From assembly GCA_029851415.1 (NCBI GenBank), contig CM056742.1, forward strand, positions 158,167,121 to 158,231,120: 64,000 nucleotides of DNA. The letters run 5' to 3'. Below the pieces are notes generated by a model. That model had not been told where the DNA came from, made no database searches, and worked only from the letters and a program-made list of their open reading frames with translations. Made by a program: the position numbers and the translations under genes. This stretch comes from Eretmocerus hayati. Lineage: Eukaryota > Arthropoda > Insecta > Hymenoptera > Aphelinidae. Shown one piece after another: positions 46,932 through 58,282 of the stretch. Positions within the stretch are counted from its first letter, which is position 1. Every line of letters begins with the position of its first letter.

Positions 46932-47921
46932 CTATCCCCCTTTTGGGGTGCTCTTCTGGCCAGCAAAATATAAGCATCTCCAGTTCGATTTGTCCCTTTT
47001 GACATATAGTGTTACATGGATGTGTTGTACATGGTTGGGAATATTCTCCGATTTTCCTCTCGGAGCAAGTAGTAAACCTGTAATGAATTCAGGATCTTGA
47101 TCAGAGGTCCAAGTTTTGAAAGGTTCTATCGGCTTAGAGCTGAATGGGTAAGATGGAACAACGGCAGAATGAGAAATTCTTCGTGATGCTCTTATGACTT
47201 TCTGTTTTATCCCAGCTATAATTTTGTCTCCAAAATCTCGCTTCCTTGGCTCAGCCTTGGACCTTCGTCTCACCAAAGGTATTTTGCGTTTAAGGGGTGG
47301 TGACTGTGTGGAAATCGCTTGATGTATCGGAGTTTGTGGAGTGCTAGATGTTGATGGCAACATTTGCGTTGCGTGAGACTGTGGGGCCTGGAACATCTCT
47401 CGTTGCAAGGTATCAGCTAATGGTATATTGGACGGTGTTGTTTGGATGCAAACTGGTAGTGAGGACTGTGTTGGTAATGATCCATACTGTGATGAACAAT
47501 AAAGTGACCAGTAACGATATGGTTCAATAGCAGTAGAAGTATCTGGTTGGGGACTAAGGCGAGCGAGATTTAGATTTGGCTGGGTATTCATAATTGGTAT
47601 TTCATACACCTGTTGAGTTTTGGGATGACTACTCTTGTGACCAATGAGTTCCACAGGCATCATGGGAGAGACATTCTCAAATGGTTCTGAGGCACTAGTG
47701 GAAAGAGGATTGATGGTGGATGCTGAATCCTGATTTTGCGTTTGAGAATCTGTGTGGGTTAACATTGGCTTCAGTGCAAGAAATGAGTTAGTTGATGGTG
47801 CGTTAAGGATGACTAATGACATGGGAGTTGTTGGAGCGTGATTGATTGATTGATTGTTCTTCATTTCACCTTGGGGTAGAACCTTGGGGCATTCAAAGAC
47901 ATTGAGTTTACAGGTTCGCAT
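46932..47921 (-). CDS. Uncharacterised Pro/Ser/Thr-rich protein with basic nuclear-signal-like segment
   Basis: This is the longest open frame of the window, 329 codons, TAG stop at 46932. The first 200 residues are low in charge and rich in Ser, Thr, Pro, Asn and Gln. At about residues 210-230 comes a basic cluster (PPLKRKIPLVRRRSKAEPRK) typical of nuclear localisation signals, then a Lys/Arg stretch (GIKQKVIRASRRIS), then a more ordered tail (DPEFITGLLLAPRG, HIHVTLYVKRD, WRCLYFAGQK). I do not recognise the family. The ATG shown may not be the start: acceptor-like AAG sites at codons 14 and 18 would let it be a downstream exon of the frame at 49026-49460. Length alone makes chance unlikely in AT-rich DNA. 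No close AATAAA was found after the stop. Confidence 0.55.
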   Translation of the reverse strand: MRTCKLNVFECPKVLPQGEMKNNQSINHAPTTPMSLVILNAPSTNSFLALKPMLTHTDSQTQNQDSASTINPLSTSASEPFENVSPMMPVELIGHKSSHPKTQQVYEIPIMNTQPNLNLARLSPQPDTSTAIEPYRYWSLYCSSQYGSLPTQSSLPVCIQTTPSNIPLADTLQREMFQAPQSHATQMLPSTSSTPQTPIHQAISTQSPPLKRKIPLVRRRSKAEPRKRDFGDKIIAGIKQKVIRASRRISHSAVVPSYPFSSKPIEPFKTWTSDQDPEFITGLLLAPRGKSENIPNHVQHIHVTLYVKRDKSNWRCLYFAGQKSTPKGG

Positions 47922-48017
47922 ATTATACAGTCGAATTTGTGCAATGTGTTAATTAAAACCAAGAAAAAGTTTTTTGCTATTTGAGAGCGTCTGAGACTAA
48001 TTGAAGCAATTTGTGTT

Positions 48018-48300
48018 TGTGATTCCGGTCCACTCTAAGCTTAATCTCGGGGTCGAAGTTTTAGTCGAAGTGCTCAAAGAAGGGGTTTGGAAGATCAAGC
48101 TGAGAGTAAGTGGAATCAGTTCGTAATCAATATTAGTATTCTGAATTTCAAGAGGTTTCAAATTGTATGAGGAAAACCTCATTCTCTTGATCCTTGAACA
48201 TGTTGAGTTTGATCTCTTGGTCGAAGTTACAGTCGAAGTGCATATAAAAGGGGTTTGAGAGACGAAATTCAAGACGTGTGAAATCAATTTGGACTAAGAA
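48018..48300. repeat. Diverged tandem duplication, period about 175
   Basis: GGTCGAAGTTTTAGTCGAAGTGC followed by AAAGAAGGGGTTTGG recurs about 175 bases on as GGTCGAAGTTACAGTCGAAGTGC and TAAAAGGGGTTTGAG. The minus frame through it (48287-47997) inherits the internal repeat (FVSQTPFICTSTVTST / IFQTPSLSTSTKTST), so that frame may be repeat-driven or part of a spliced exon of the minus-strand gene. Confidence 0.5.
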
Positions 48301-49025
48301 ATAGAACGGATTCATTGGAATGCTGAGCAAAAAAGATGACAAAAGAAAATACACAGTCGAAGAATTGTAAAGAATGTCACTGATAACAATAATACTGAAA
48401 AAAAAAAATACAAGAAACCCAATGGACTCACTGTAAATGCGACCTGCAGGATCATAATGGCAATTCCACAAAAATATCGTCTTGTGTAGACTCATGTGAA
48501 CAAACTAAAGTATATACGAGTTATACTTAGGCGAAAAAATGACGTTCGCTCGACAAATTATTGTACGTCTGAATGGAATAGGAACTTGATTTTCATGTTA
48601 TGAAACTGTTCTTCAATGTTGAAAAGTTGAGCATCGTGCAAATTGCAATGCCAGTTGATGAATTTCACTTTTAATAGTCACGTGCACAATAAAAACTTAG
48701 CACAAGACGTCACAGTGCGTTGAGGTAGCTCTTTATGGCGCTGACGTTGCTTGGTGTTGCTGAACTCTGCGCAACTGCACCCGATCAGCAACTTTGGTGG
48801 TGCTACACTAGATTCTACAAGTCGCCGCATGGCAACCTAACCTTGATGTTTTGTTGTAGCTTTTTGGTATCAATAATTGCTAGTTCCGCGTTCGGGCCAC
48901 TTAGATAACAATATCACTTGCACTTTGCAATGAGACGCTTGCAATCAACTGTAGAAAGAAAACCTCCGAGGGCACAGAGCGGCAGAAAAGATCTTTCAAA
49001 TGGAGACTATGCAAAATGCGTGTGT

Positions 49026-49460
49026 TCAATATACTAACAGCAGACGACTTCGAGTGCTGTCGAAAGTTCTGCTCTTGAAAGTTACAGCAGGAGTAAGATC
49101 TTCTGAAGCCGGTGGATTAACTTCTCCGTCACACAAGGTGACAGATGTATACGGTATCAATTTTTGGGCGTCTTCCTCAGACATGAAATCATCATATAGA
49201 GTACCCTCAGCACTCCAGGTTGTAGCTATGGGCTATTCAAGGATACCACTTATTGTTTGCGAGGAAGACAACGGGTTCTCGTAGGCCTCGGGGTTCGCTG
49301 AAATCACTTGGAATGCCGGAGACAGGCTTAAAAATTCATTCGGAGCCGGTGTCTCATTTCCATCCCCGATCAAATCTGGTAGATCAAAATCCTCGAGTTC
49401 AATGGAAGTTAATGGACTTAGCTCTAACCTGGTCTCCACACTCTGATGCATTTCATCCAT
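49026..49460 (-). CDS. Acidic N-terminal coding region of a minus-strand gene, one in-frame TAG
   Basis: From ATG at 49460 the frame reads MDEMHQSVETRLELSP, then IELEDFDLPDLIGDG and NEFLSLSPAF. It meets TAG at 49235-49233 and in the same frame continues PIATTWSAEGTLYDDF, MSEEDAQKLIPYTSV and on to TGA at 49026. Both halves are acidic and hydrophobic, like activation domains. The stop can be removed by a 75-base phase-0 intron (CAA|GTGATT at 49307 to GAATAG at 49233). Otherwise this is a pseudogene or a read-through case. The ATG is directly preceded by an acceptor-like TATTTTTTAG, so the 5' UTR may be spliced from about 49.6 kb. A donor-like GTATAT at 49034 could lead to the 47.9-kb exon. Confidence 0.45.
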
Positions 49461-49461
49461 T

Positions 49462-49692
49462 CTAAAAAATACCCGAACAATACGAGCTCTCAATATTTTC
49501 ATTCAAATTTGAACCTTGCACTCGTAATCGTGGAAAGTCTCGCACGCAGAATTGATCTAGATCAATATCAAGAGCAGACCGCGTGACAACCTCAAAACAT
49601 AACTCACGTGATTTTGACACTTGGCCTTTCTCCTCGTGATAACAGTTGGTCCCCAGTTTGTTACTCAAGCCTCTAACCAGCCTTTTGAGCAT
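49462..49692 (-). other. Candidate 5' exon and intron of the minus-strand gene
   Basis: A 76-residue frame starts at 49692. Within it CAAAATCAC|GTGAGT (donor GT at about 49607) pairs with TATTTTTTAG at about 49462, giving an intron near 145 bases just ahead of the ATG at 49460. On this model the exon is 5' UTR, because its own frame does not continue across the junction. The alternative is that the whole frame is chance. Confidence 0.3.
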
Positions 49693-49949
49693 GAGAAAGT
49701 TAAAACTAATTCACCAAAAAGCACGATAAAAATGATAGTCCACAGAAGTGCAATAAAAGGTTTGACAAAAAAAAAATTTAGAAAAATTTTTCGGCTGAAG
49801 AAAGTCATCAGTCAGATTTGTCTCACAAGAGACGACCGGTGTTTATCTTCAAGATCTTCAACAAAAACCCATTATATACAACTCCTGGAAAATTTTGGCA
49901 TGAACTTCGGAGAGAATTATTCCAAGGAGGGACCAGCTTCTGACTAGCT

Positions 49950-52304
49950 AACAACCACACCGAAGTAGCTGAATCCTCATCAACTGATCAACTGGTCGCC
50001 CCAAAACTCAACATTTTACCAACACCGGGGATTCGACTCCAGTAGGACTGAAGAAATCTATTCGTTCAATGTTTATCAGTTCAGTTCGAATCTTTTGGAC
50101 TCTTTCTGTATAGTATCAGAGTTCAATACTCTTCTTTCGATTGTCGTTCATGATTTTTGCGAAAAATTCTTACTAGATGCTGGAAATCTCTCCTTTACCT
50201 TGGTGATACTATAAACAATGTCTGAGAACAGTTCAAGGCCAAAGTTGAGCATGAAATGTCACTCGCACAGAGTTGTGATTACTTGCAATCAAAGAGTCAA
50301 GAAGAAATCGAATCGTCACATGATACATAATATGGAAGGTCAGTAAGTACGTTGACACATTGGTTCACAAAAATATCCCACTCGCGATACGATCATCCCT
50401 TCCAATCAAACATTTTATCAATAATCAATGCCCTATACATGATGAATCCTTACACGCATACAACCTGTTACTACTCTCACTACTACTCCTACTCGAATTC
50501 ATTCTGAATCGTTCTCATTCCAAGTACTGCTCACCCCTCGACCCCATCATACATATATAACTTGAAGCTATGTCTGGCGCCACGTCTATGATGACGCGTG
50601 TAAAGTACTTCGACCTCATTGCCACGAGAGCCTCCAAGCTTGAAATATACGTTATATGATTCAGAGCGATATACGTAAACGTAGTGTCATTGTATCGAAG
50701 GATCGCGCAAAAGAGGAATCGGAATCTTGATAAATCAGTTGATAACCTTAAATTAGGGAAATTCATATACGTCGATGAATGGGTTTTTCCAACTAATTAT
50801 TCTGAAATGATTCGATAGAGCTAATATTTTCTGTAACGTTGAATTTTTTGAACTTTTGCGAACAAAAAACATTCGAGAAAGTCCGACGGAAGTTCTATCT
50901 GATGCAATGGGAGCGTTTTATCATGAATTTCCCAAATATCTGGTAATGACGGCCGTGGGATTCGTTAGGAAATCCCCAAACGCGAGTAAACTCTCTATCT
51001 TGGTTGTAAATGATTCGATATGCATACATCATATCTAATCAAGTTCAGATCATAGTAAGCTATTTTGAGCCCATTGCAAAGTTGCCATCGGCGAATCATT
51101 TCAGTTTTGAGAATAGCCGGAAATTTAAAATTGAAATAGCTTTGGCAAGTCAATCTCGAAATCTTTTGTGCATAAGTACAACTAAATAGACGACATGGAA
51201 GATCGAAATTATTTCAGCGTGATGTTGTCGAGATATTGAATGTTTTAGATCGGGATAACGTTCATTCATGAACCATAGTAAATTTCTGCCGGAGAACTAC
51301 ACTTGGGCCGTATTGAGTATCGGAAGAGTGGCTGCTAAAAATTTTACACTTTGTGGAATTCTACAATTTACTATGTAAAGAGAGACCTATCGAAATTCCA
51401 TGGAACAGTATATTTTTGCCCGATTATGCAAACACAAGTCTATTTCAAGCACTAAGACGTTCTATCACGCAAACCAAGGGACGGGAATAACCTCCCCGCG
51501 TATGAAACGACCGTGGAAGTGAGGAACAGATCTAAAAATGTTATCATGGGATTCACAGGGTCAAGTTTAAGCTCGAGGAGTTCACGCTCGAATATTCTGA
51601 TTCCATAGAACCATGGGTATTATTTGGTCGGATTTTCACGTTCATTTGAAATAGTCTTTCGAGTAAATGAACGACCAAAACAATGAATGAACAAAAGAGT
51701 GGATAAATGAATATGCTACCATTTACTAATAAGCAAGGTATCTTAACAAGACATTGGTACAAATTTGGCTACTTCAAATCATTTCCAACACCTTCGTCAA
51801 TCCATACCTCTATAATTTGTGAGACTGCCTCAATATAAATATTCTCATTCCCAATGGATGATAACAATTCTACCTTGGTCAAAGATGAGTTTATTTCACG
51901 GCAGATTGGTCAACCTTCATTCGTCGAAAAGAATATACACATGATCATGAGTGAGGGCTCGCTGAAGTCACAGTTTGCTTGAGTCATGTCACTAGCAACC
52001 AGTATCGAAACCATTACTGTTCCACAGAGAAGCCCTGGAAACTTCAAGAAATGTCCCATTCTCACATTTATTATCATACAAAGGAAAAGGGATGAAATGA
52101 CTGATGAGAAACCAAATCGCCTTCTTAGCCTCGTAGTACTAAATAATATCTGAGAGCATTTATACGGCTCGGTGGAGGTTTTTTCCAATTTTGATTTTTC
52201 GTAACGAATCTATACTGGGTTTGATGATTCTATAGAATGCTGCATGCCAACTTTCTTATGATATCTTAGCCACACTCTGTTTCTTTATGAAGACTTTCAC
52301 TTGA
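49950..52304. other. No gene recognised
   Basis: Short frames only. Several CpG-containing words near 50575-50750 have no recognisable structure. Confidence 0.4.
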
Positions 52305-53608
52305 AACAAACCTACGAAAAATGGTCATATCTTGGATTGTTAACTTAGCTTTTCCATTCGATTGTATGATACAACATATGAACTTTTCTCCACTTGTGGG
52401 GCCCCATAAAAATTTTCCAGGTATCTAGAGGGCATTTTGATTTATCTTTTAGAATCATCCTAATGAAGAAATTTGGGTTTTTTCTTGAATAAAATACATA
52501 TTTCTCGAATCTATTGAAGATACGAAAAAGCGGTTGGCAGCATTTAAGGAAGGTTTTGGAAAATTCTATCAAAATCGGCCTCGTAGTGTTGAGTTTGGAG
52601 TTATGGGTAATTTTATCGATTAACAGAGCGAGAACATGAAAATATCAATTGCTAAGGAAGTCATTCTCCATTCCTTGGAAATTTGATACTAGATGTAGAA
52701 TTTTGTGTTCTTTCAGAAGAAAATAGTCACCAACATTGTTTTTCCGTCCTCAGGCTGACTTCTGCTATTTGAAAACCGTCTGCTTTCTGCACATCGCGCA
52801 GAAATTTGGATCCTTGGAACCAAATTTATTGGAAAGCCAAGAAAATTTGCTTCGAGTGGGTCTGGGGCCGCAACGTATGGAAGACAAAACCTCAGCTCGA
52901 GTGCGGTTGGTAGGCGAACGCCATCATGCGCGGGTTCCCTTTATCATTGTCTACGGTATCTTCGGCCCACCTCTTGGGATTCAGTAGTCATCTGGACGTT
53001 ATAGCTCTGGTCCAAATGCATGGCACTGACTCTGCCAAATGTTAATTTGGACGAAAATTCCGTCTTTCTAATAAAATGGGTTTCAGGGATCCAAATTTTT
53101 GCAGATGCGCAGAAAACAGACGATTTCCAATTGCCTGGAAGGTAGGTTTGCAGAAACATAGTAAAACCAAGCCTCAGGATGCAAGCAAAATGTTCGGGAC
53201 TATCTTTTTCTGGGGAAACACAAAAAAATTGAATTTAAATTATGAAATATTCAGAGAATGAGAAAAATGGCTTTTCGAACGATTGATATTCGTGTGTTTT
53301 TCCCTCTTTTACTCGATAAGATCACTCATATCCTCTGAATCAACTCCACGAGGCCAATTTTGATGGATATTTTTGAGAACTTTTGAATGCCGCAAATTGC
53401 ATTCTCAGATCTCCAATGCGATACGAGGAATATGGATTTTCTTGATGAAGATAATCCAAAAGGATAAATCACGACGTGTTCCAGATACCTGGGAAATTTT
53501 TATGGGGTCCCATGGGTGGTGGAAAGTTCGTGTCTTGTACCATAGAATCGAATGAAAAAGTCAAGAAAACAATCTGAGGCATGACCCTTTTTCGTAGGTA
53601 TGTTTTGC
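52305..53608. mobile_element. Large inverted-repeat element, about 500-base arms
   Basis: Left arm 52305 to about 52830, right arm about 53080 to 53608. Paired landmarks: AACCTACGAAAAATGGTCAT against its complement near 53580-53600; TTTTCCATTCGATTGTATG against CATAGAATCGAATGAAAAAG; CCCCATAAAAATTTTCCAGG against CCTGGGAAATTTTTATGGGG; ATCAAAATCGGCCTCGTAG against CCACGAGGCCAATTTTGATG; CAGAAATTTGGATCC against GGATCCAAATTTTTGCAGA. Arms are diverged (about three bases in four) and gapped. The centre of about 250 bases is GC-richer. No transposase is seen. Confidence 0.8.
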
Positions 53609-54050
53609 GCGGAACTCCATATATGGAAGACGGTTAACTAAAAAAAAAAAAAAAGAACTCGGCATCATGTTTAAACCAATCGAATAACAAAGTATTCTCA
53701 CGAATTTTCATAATCCACCATATCCTTTTAAATCATATTCAATTTTAGAATCTTGGGACTCTAAAAAAAATCCCATCGATTATTAGTAAGCCAAAATCAT
53801 TAAAAAGACATTCAACAAACCTAACCCACAAAATCCTGCCTCACTCTCTTCAACATCACACCAACCTACATAAGAATGAAAATAGAACTCAAATCACGAT
53901 TACACGTTGATTCATTCACACCTCATCGGTCCCAATATTTACATTCTCACCCACCACTTTATCGTCAAACACAACATTGCATATCACGAGCGTAATATAG
54001 AAAATCCAATATGTATATCATATACTACCTACATTCATCAAAGAGTGAGA
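53609..54050. other. Intergenic, poly(A) tract
   Basis: A run of 15 A lies at 53640-53654 with no LINE body beside it that I recognise. Nothing else is supported. Confidence 0.4.
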
Positions 54051-54079
54051 GAGATTCGATTAGAATCAAGTATAATAAA

Positions 54080-54240
54080 GTGACCGGCGCGTGGTGACGT
54101 TGGGTGGCGTTGGTGTGGTATAAGCTCGAGTAAGTATATCCACAGTTAACCGGCGCCAGAAGCGTCAGTCGGCCCCCCGAAGCGTGGCAGTGCGAGTCTT
54201 TGCGCAATATGCGCTTTACGCGCGCCTTTTTTCATACAAT
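54080..54240 (+). promoter_or_regulatory. CpG-rich patch upstream of a putative promoter
   Basis: Dense CpG words (GACCGGCGCGTGGTGACG, GTTAACCGGCGCCAGAAGCG, TTTACGCGCGCC) in an AT-rich setting, 250-450 bases before a TATA-like box and splice donor. Probably a proximal regulatory region; no specific factor sites are claimed. Confidence 0.35.
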
Positions 54241-54469
54241 GAAAATCTTAATTCTTTCATGTGAATGAAAAATAATTTTTTTTTTCATTTATTATACTTA
54301 TAAAATTGAACGTATTTCACTCAAACATTTGAATATAATACAAATCAAAAGTGATAGAAGTTTTAATTATCAGTGATGTGGTAGCAGCAGATGCATTTGT
54401 CTCAAGATAACGTTTTTTACTGATATAAGCTATAATACGAGTGTTTTTAAGACTTACCGGTATCAGTGT

Positions 54470-54570
54470 GAGAAATATATATAATACATATATATACCGG
54501 CAAAATAAACGCCGTAACAGTGCCAGTATACGCAGCTGCTGTAGGAATACTTCAATCCCCCCTCATCCAG
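54470..54570 (+). promoter_or_regulatory. Putative core promoter and non-coding first exon of a third gene
   Basis: AATATATATAATACATATATATACC is TATA-like (about 54474-54498). It is followed by GC-richer sequence (AACGCCGTAACAGTGCCAG, CGCAGCTGCTGTAGG) and then CCTCATCCAG|GTGAGTTT, a strong donor with GT at 54571. No ATG-initiated frame of note lies between, so the exon would be 5' UTR. The gene would run right with its first intron beyond 64000. Confidence 0.4.
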
Positions 54571-57340
54571 GTGAGTTTCATTGAAAAAAATAAAAAAAAT
54601 AAAAAAAAATAGAGAAACTCAAAACTCTTTTATTGTGATGGGCGTCAAAGAAAACTGTGCAATAAATGTGATGGCGGGCTTTTTAAAAAATCTTGCGCCA
54701 TGCAACAAGTATCATAGGCAATAGGTTTATATTGTTTTGCGTGCTTGTATTGTTGCCACTATAATAATACACGCGATACAACCGATTTATATTGCCTGAG
54801 ATGGGCGCGGTTTAATTGAGAACAATGAGTAAATCGAGAGAGTTAGTGTCTCGACCAACTCGTAATAATATGCTATATACATGGTTTACTATCACCTTCA
54901 TATATATATATATACATAGTTTAGGAGTGTATTAAGTGTTACGCGATTGGTATAAGCCAACGGCACCTGCTCTGCTATAGATTTACCTATTCTCATTGTC
55001 CTGATTCTCACTTACCGAACTCTTTTATCTTTTTTTTTCTACTTGAGTGAATCCACCTGAACTGTAGATAAAAATTTCTCAAGTGTAAAATTTTTCATTA
55101 CCTAACCTGATTTTTACCTGATCCATTCAGTACAACGATAAATCGGATACATAGTACATATTGGTGTGTCATTCTCTTTAGGCATATTTTTTTTTCTTTT
55201 TTTTTTGTATCGGATGAATCGGTTGAACGGGACTTTCCATGTATAGTTGTTAATTTGAATGATGAACGAAAAATCCGTGACAAAATCACTACCAATATCG
55301 TATATATTGAAAATGATTGATGACTCGCTCGTTGATGATTGACTGGTTATGATCGTTGATTAAAATGAACGGGTTCTTGAAATATACATAATATCTGAGG
55401 ATAGAATTGGAAGATCGGTTATGAGATTGTATAAATTGGATAGATTTTACTACCCACGCATTTGAAAAATCTCGGTTGTTGGTTCCGCTTACCGATTGTT
55501 ATATTCGACGATTATATACTCAGAAATAATTAAAATAATTATATAGTGAGCGATTTTAAGTGAGATATTCTGATGATTATGAGTATAATTCGTGTGAAGT
55601 TGTTTGTTTGACGCGCGTCGTATTCGTGACGCATTTATGTACGATTTTGGGTTTATACATACTCGACAGAGATTTGAGGATTCTACGGATATATATGGGA
55701 AATACTTAATGATGACGAAATCGCTCGCACTTGTTTGGGTAAGATTTCCTAGTTGCTTCTTACGTTGTTTCTGATACTTGTATCTGTTAGTAATAATTAT
55801 TCATCCTTCTGATGATGCTTACTCAAAATATACGTACATCCTGGTTTATTGGAAAGTAATCATACGTCACTCGAAATTTTTTTTTCGATCATCCATTAGA
55901 AAATTTTTTAACGATATTCTCCATTCCAAATGCAAAATTTTATTTCCAACTAGTTTTATATTATACCGATACGTAGGTGTATTAGAGACGTATGTTTGGA
56001 TAAAAAATGACGTGACCATGTGTGTAAATCTATATACGCCTTGCAATTAGCATACTTACGGCAAAACCAGGTTATTTCAATAATATCGTTAATTATTCAA
56101 TTTCTACATACATTTGAAGTAGTATAAAGTAGTGTTGAGTGACTTAACGTCCATTACATGATTATGAATGAATACCGATATTCTCAGGCGGACAACTCTT
56201 AGTGGCGTCTTTCATGGTCGAAAGCGAATAGAGATAGATATATACTTACTGATACTCAAACCTCTCTCTCTCTCTCTTTTTCTCAAAGTGGCTAACATGC
56301 GATAATCGTACAAAATAGTCGAGCAAACATGCGATACTTGTTTAGCGAATCAATAGCATTGCATCCTTGTCGTCTGCTTTGGTAACGATCTTTTCACGAG
56401 TTTATTCATTAAATGTATTTTTGTTGAAGAATGATTTTTTTTTGTTGAAAATGGTCAAAAGTTGTGATCAAGACGTGAGATTTTTGATGTAAACATTCTC
56501 ACAATATTTTTGAGAATTCATTGAATCTGATGGAAGCATGGATTTGAGATGAATAAAATTCAAGTCGAAAGTAATCGATTCCATCTAAATCCCTGACTTA
56601 AAACAAGACAAAATTCAGATGAAATTTCGTGTCATTTTTTATCATAATTGTTACAATTTTCAGGTTAACATTTAGTGTGGTCCGATTGATTTTTGAGCTT
56701 GGGATGGAATCTGCAATTCTGTGCTACACAGTGTATCTCTTGATACTATTCCTAAATTTAAGAAAAATTCCTCAAGAATATCTCATTATCTGAAAACTCA
56801 TGTCCCATATGAATCGAACCAACACGATTATTCTCATAATCCTCAGTATGATCGCAAAAAATATTCAAATACCCGCACAACAGATTTTTCATATTCTTTT
56901 TGAACGTTTTTGAATGGGCATTCTTGTATTCTGAAAAGTTGAATAATTTATCCTGTGCCAAAACAATTTTAGCACTAAAAAGTCAAATTGATATTCTGAT
57001 CAGTACCAAAAACTTCAAATAAAATTGTGGGGCTCGAATAAGATGGTAAAAGCACCTTAGAATCTCGATCGGTCAAGGTGGGTATACCAGAGTAGAGAGA
57101 TAGCATTTTGCTACTGAGACAGCTTGCGCGAGTATTATTATATATATTTAGTACAACCGTAGTTAATGGCTCGCGTAGTAGTTTCAAAAATAACATCAGC
57201 GGGGAATGTCCGTGACTTATTTGTTTAGTCGAACGATATTTTTTTTTTTTGCCCACGCAAGTATTATCGGTTACATATCCGTGTAACATTCTCTCACCTT
57301 CCACCTCACGCACTCTACAATCTATATCACCGAATCTCAC
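54571..57340 (+). other. Inferred first intron or intergenic DNA
   Basis: Contains (TA)n at about 54900-54914 and (CT)n at 56262-56277. No exon is supported. Confidence 0.35.
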
Positions 57341-57368
57341 TTTTTATGACGACAAGTCGTCATAAAAA
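57341..57368. repeat. Perfect short palindrome
   Basis: TTTTTATGACGAC and its exact reverse complement are separated by AA. The 13-base arms are perfect. Confidence 0.9.
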
Positions 57369-57724
57369 TTGTGACGACTGAGCAATTTCCGTTTTTCCCA
57401 CTCTTGTATTACCTCATTTTTGTCATCAAAATTTTTCACTTTCAATACATATCTGTATCATCAATACTACTTTCTGAATTAAATTCATTGACTAGTCACA
57501 TTCGAATCTCCTTGTCCAGAGAATATAATGACTTAAATCATATATGGGTAGTTCTGGGGAAACTTTGAAATAATGTGTGCCTGCTTGTAGGAATCCTTAA
57601 AATGCTTGGGAAGAAATTCATACAAGTCATTTTCGACGTATTTTTTTGTACTTTTTTTGGTGAAATCATTAGTTTGGCGATCCAGGGCCACCCAAAAAAA
57701 TTATCATCGAAAGAGGGGTCAAAA

Positions 57725-58282
57725 TGTCAGTTCCGTACTCTGTGGTTTTCCATTATTTCGACCTTTGTGAGTGTGAAGCGTCGCGGTGGGGCTCATTTGA
57801 GATTCGGGCGGGCAGATACATCAAATATAATGCTATCAAGCACCAAATGCCACTGCTATAAGGACCCAAAGACTACTTTTTGTGTGTTTACTGAGCACAT
57901 ACATTTTGTGGCGCAATTTTACCTAAAATTTTACTCCTTTAATTTTCCTCGATAAAAGTGAATTTGCTCCATCCTAAACTTTTCCGCATCAACTTATTCT
58001 TCAAGTAAATCGCCAGGTGCAACTTTTCCATGCCTCAGAATTCAAAAAAAGATGGATTTTCACACTTTGCGGAGTACTTTTCGATGAAAGTCCAGTTTTG
58101 CGAAATTTTTATGTCAGGTCCGTGTGGTACTGGTGCGACCATTAATCACGAGACTACAGAGGTCATAATCAAATTTTTTCAAAGTATTTGATAGTCAAAT
58201 CGAAATTCCATAACCTCAAAGCTGTAGCTCAAACCGTTTGGCCGTGAGATCAATTTTAGTAATGGAATGTCAGGTCCGTGTG
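57725..58282 (+). repeat. Unclassified repeat with ATGTCAGGTCCGTGTG motif
   Basis: The 16-mer ATGTCAGGTCCGTGTG is exact at 58111-58126 and 58267-58282; a relative, TGTCAGTTCCGT, is at 57725. Each is followed by a GC-rich word (GTACTGGTGCGACC, ACGCTACCGCG). The block has no open frame of note and is likely a mobile-element relic. Confidence 0.45.
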
